Assembly: GCA_013694595.1 (NCBI GenBank)
Contig: JACDCC010000301.1
Span: 1 to 37,608 of the forward strand
Direction: 5' to 3'
DNA: 37,608 nucleotides
Source of the DNA: Chthoniobacterales bacterium
Lineage (GTDB): Bacteria; Verrucomicrobiota; Verrucomicrobiia; Chthoniobacterales; UBA10450
Every line of letters starts with the position of its first letter. Position 1 is the stretch's first letter. Of the stretch, positions 35,603 to 37,608 are shown one piece after another. Below the pieces are notes generated by a model. The model made no database searches. It saw only the letters and a list, made by a program, of their open reading frames with translations, and was not told the DNA's origin. The position numbers and the translations under genes were made by a program.

Positions 35603-35635
35603 AAAATGCCGGACAGCATAGCCGTCCGGCATTTT
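35603..35635 (-). terminator. Intrinsic terminator downstream of 16S rRNA
   Basis: AAAATGCCGGAC (35603-35614) and GTCCGGCATTTT (35624-35635) form a perfect 12-bp stem with a 9-nt loop. On the minus strand the stem is followed by a T-rich run (ATTTTTGTTTG), as expected for a Rho-independent terminator acting on the 16S transcript, about 195 bases past the 16S 3' end and before tRNA-Ala. Confidence 0.85.
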
Positions 35636-35818
35636 CAAAGTTGGTCAGCAACAAGCAAAAACTGGATTGTGCGCTACCGTTTCGTGTCTCTCTGAGCCTC
35701 AATGTGTTTCCTTGTTGAGGGCTTAACGGCATGTCTGAAATCCCGAAGGACTTCAGGGTTAGCCGTCGACCTATTCAAACCGATCCAGCAGGAGCGAACT
35801 CGAGCTGTCCGATTGAAT

Positions 35819-36304
<486 letters not shown>

Positions 36305-36463
36305 AGCCTCGGTTTTCTAATTGTTATCCTGGGACGCCAGCAGCTCTTCACGAAAAACACGCTGACCGTCATCCTTCCGCTGTTGAAGGAGCGAAAGCCG
36401 TCGCTTCTTCTTAACGTCGCGAGGCTCTGGACTCTTGTCCTGTTCGCGAATCTAGCCGGCGCC
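36305..36463 (+). pseudogene. Internal fragment of a formate/nitrite transporter (FNT) gene
   Basis: Read in the frame of 36305, the plus strand encodes GFLIVILGRQQLFTKNTLTV, then ILPLLKERKPSLLLNVARLW and VLFANLAGA, a close match by eye to the FNT-family core (G-R-x-x-L-F-T-x-N-T-L-x-x-V-x-P-L). There is no start codon or N-terminal part, because the reading is joined directly to 16S rRNA sequence. After NLAGA it leaves the family pattern and stops at 36481. So only about 50 residues of a roughly 270-residue transporter are present. Too short and in an odd frame to appear in the ORF track. Confidence 0.75.
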
Positions 36464-36713
36464 AGCGATCCGCACCACTGATCACGCCAGCCACAATCTC
36501 CGCGGCGTAACCGATCGCGCCGGCACCGGCAACATGCACGCGATGAATGAATGCAGCACGCGTTCGCTCCCACTACCGAAGAACGGCTCCCAGACGTGGG
36601 CGACGAAGTCCAGTTGATAGAGGACGAGATAGGAGGCAATAACGAAACCGAGAACAGCAAGGCTCAGGACAGGCAGGCGACGTGCGAGCGAGGATGGGTT
36701 ATGCCAGACTCAT
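36458..36713 (-). pseudogene. Fragment of a VKOR-family (vitamin K epoxide reductase-like) gene with frameshifts
   Basis: The minus strand encodes ARRLPVLSLAVLGFVIASYL, LYQLDFVAHVWEPFFGSGSE and RVLHS, then, one frame over, AIGYAAEIVAGVISGADRWR; together they resemble the N-terminal half of bacterial VKOR-domain proteins (W-x-P-F-F-G-x-G-S, L-P-V-P, I-G-Y). ATG at 36713 is the likely start but needs a one-base correction near 36704; a second one-base shift lies near 36517-36525. The catalytic CxxC half is absent because the sequence joins the FNT fragment at a GCCGGCGCC tract. VKOR proteins pass electrons for disulfide formation. Confidence 0.6.
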
Positions 36714-36792
36714 CGGCAACTTTCTGCCGCAACCCCAGACAACGCGAACGAAGAACTTCCGAAGCGCGGCCGTGAGCTAACCGCGTGATTTC

Positions 36793-37608
36793 ATGAAATT
36801 CGATTTTTCCGAGGCGACAAAAAGCCTGCACGAGCTGCTTCGAGGAGTGCTGGATCGGCTGCCTTACATCGGCGCCGCGCTAGTTGTTTTGGTAATTTTC
36901 TTCCTGATCGCGAAAGGCGTGCGCGCCCTCGTCCGAAATCTCGCGGAACGCTCGCGCAAGCGGCGCAATGTCGGCATTGTCCTGGGCCGGCTCGCCCAGT
37001 GGGTCATTATTTTCCTTGGTCTTCTGATCGCGCTGGTGATCGCGATTCCCAGTTTTAAACCGGGGCAACTGGTGCAGTTGCTCGGCATCAGCAGCATCGC
37101 GATCGGGTTTGCGTTTCGTGATATCCTGCAAATTTCCTTGCCGGTATTTTGCTCCTTTTGCGCGAGCCTTTTCGCGTCGGCGACCAGATCGAATACCTCA
37201 CCTACCAAGGGACGGTCGAGGAAGTGGAGACGAGCGCGACCGTGAGCAAGACCTATGACGGCCGCCGGGTGGTAATCCCGAATGGCGAGCTGCTGACCAA
37301 CGCCGTGACGGTGAACACCGCCTACGCCCATCGGCGGCTGGAATACGACGTGGGGATTGGCTACGGCGATGATATCGCGCATGCCAAGAAGCTCCTGCTC
37401 GAGGCGGTTTCGGAGATCGACGGCATTCTCGATGACCCCGCGCCCGACGCGATCGTGTTCGACCTCGCCTCGCATAACGTGAACATCCGCCTGCGCTGGT
37501 GGGTGGCGCCGCCGTCGCGATCGAATGCGCTCGACTCGCGCGATCAGGTTTTGACGGCCGTCAAAGCCAAGCTACTGGCGAATGGAATCGATCTGCCATT
37601 TCCAACCC
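36793..37608 (+). pseudogene. MscS-family mechanosensitive channel, one-base frameshift, 3' end beyond window
   Basis: ATG 36793 opens three TM segments (YIGAALVVLVIFFLIAKGV, RLAQWVIIFLGLLIALVIA, LVQLLGISSIAIGFAFRDI). The frame then goes wrong at the AAA of 37130-37132. Adding one A restores LQNFLAGILLLLREPFRVGD, the conserved pore-lining and beta-domain entry, then GTVEEVETSATVSKTYDGRR, VIPNGELLTNAVTVN and a C-terminal domain to the window edge. The intact downstream frame implies a recent mutation or a homopolymer sequencing error rather than an old pseudogene. The channel would release solutes on hypo-osmotic shock. Confidence 0.85.

Noticed and set aside
35494-35718. Antitoxin-like start MSTSISVRELQAR
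   Set aside because: Only about 13 residues look antitoxin-like; the rest degenerates and crosses a terminator. Perhaps a remnant, too weak to call.

Overview
The window is GC-rich, densely coded bacterial chromosome. The gene mix suggests Verrucomicrobiota, probably a soil Chthoniobacterales/Spartobacteria-type lineage. The grounds are the style of the partial 16S rRNA, a PHP-glycosyltransferase fusion, DUF2339 and DUF2334 proteins, and GC-rich palindromic intergenic repeats. The lineage is inferred from memory of such genomes and was not computed. No phage, transposase or CRISPR array is visible.

Layout. (1) 1-8.7 kb, minus strand: a heavy-metal (Cu/Ag or Co/Zn/Cd type) RND efflux locus. 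In transcription order it holds a Cys/His-rich exported protein, a TolC/CusC-like outer-membrane factor, a CusB-like adaptor, a CusA/CzcA-like pump, two small paralogous His-tagged periplasmic proteins, and a periplasmic protein ending in a heavy-metal-binding domain (cut by the window edge). Four of the products start their mature chain with a His-rich tag. The operon is split between adaptor and pump by an array of palindromes and a small opposite-strand gene. (2) 8.9-11.3 kb, plus: a PIG-V-like GT-C glycosyltransferase and a polytopic membrane protein. (3) 11.3-18.8 kb, minus: a hybrid histidine kinase, a peptidoglycan-binding-domain protein, a two-gene unit (DUF2334 deacetylase-like plus PHP-GT4 fusion), a palindromic repeat element bounded by 18-bp inverted repeats, and an EVE-domain protein. 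(4) 18.9-24.8 kb, plus: a tightly packed run tmk-holB-Gfo/Idh/MocA oxidoreductase-fabG-msrA-pgl-SDR epimerase. (5) 24.8-31.6 kb: a zinc-ribbon membrane protein (minus), then GNAT acetyltransferase, small membrane protein, Nif3-like protein, DUF2339 giant membrane protein and MurJ (plus). (6) 31.6-35.0 kb: a PLP trans-sulfuration enzyme (minus), diverging from glutamate dehydrogenase and an aldose-1-epimerase-like protein (plus).

(7) 35.2-37.6 kb is the anomalous end. On the minus strand there is a tRNA-Ala(TGC), an intrinsic terminator, and only the 3' third (about 476 nt) of a 16S rRNA. The 16S stops abruptly and joins an internal piece of a formate/nitrite-transporter gene (plus), which in turn joins a VKOR-family gene fragment (minus) that is frameshifted. 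An MscS-type channel gene with a one-base frameshift follows and runs off the window. No 23S or 5S is present. Either the region is a mis-assembly or amplification chimera with sequence errors, or it is a truly scrambled rRNA neighbourhood; the window alone cannot decide.

Most of the window is ordinary core and envelope metabolism. The parts most worth a second look are the His-tagged metal-efflux operon, the PHP-GT/DUF2334 pair, the SDR lacking its catalytic Tyr, and the mosaic rRNA end. No clearly new multi-gene defence or mobile system was found.
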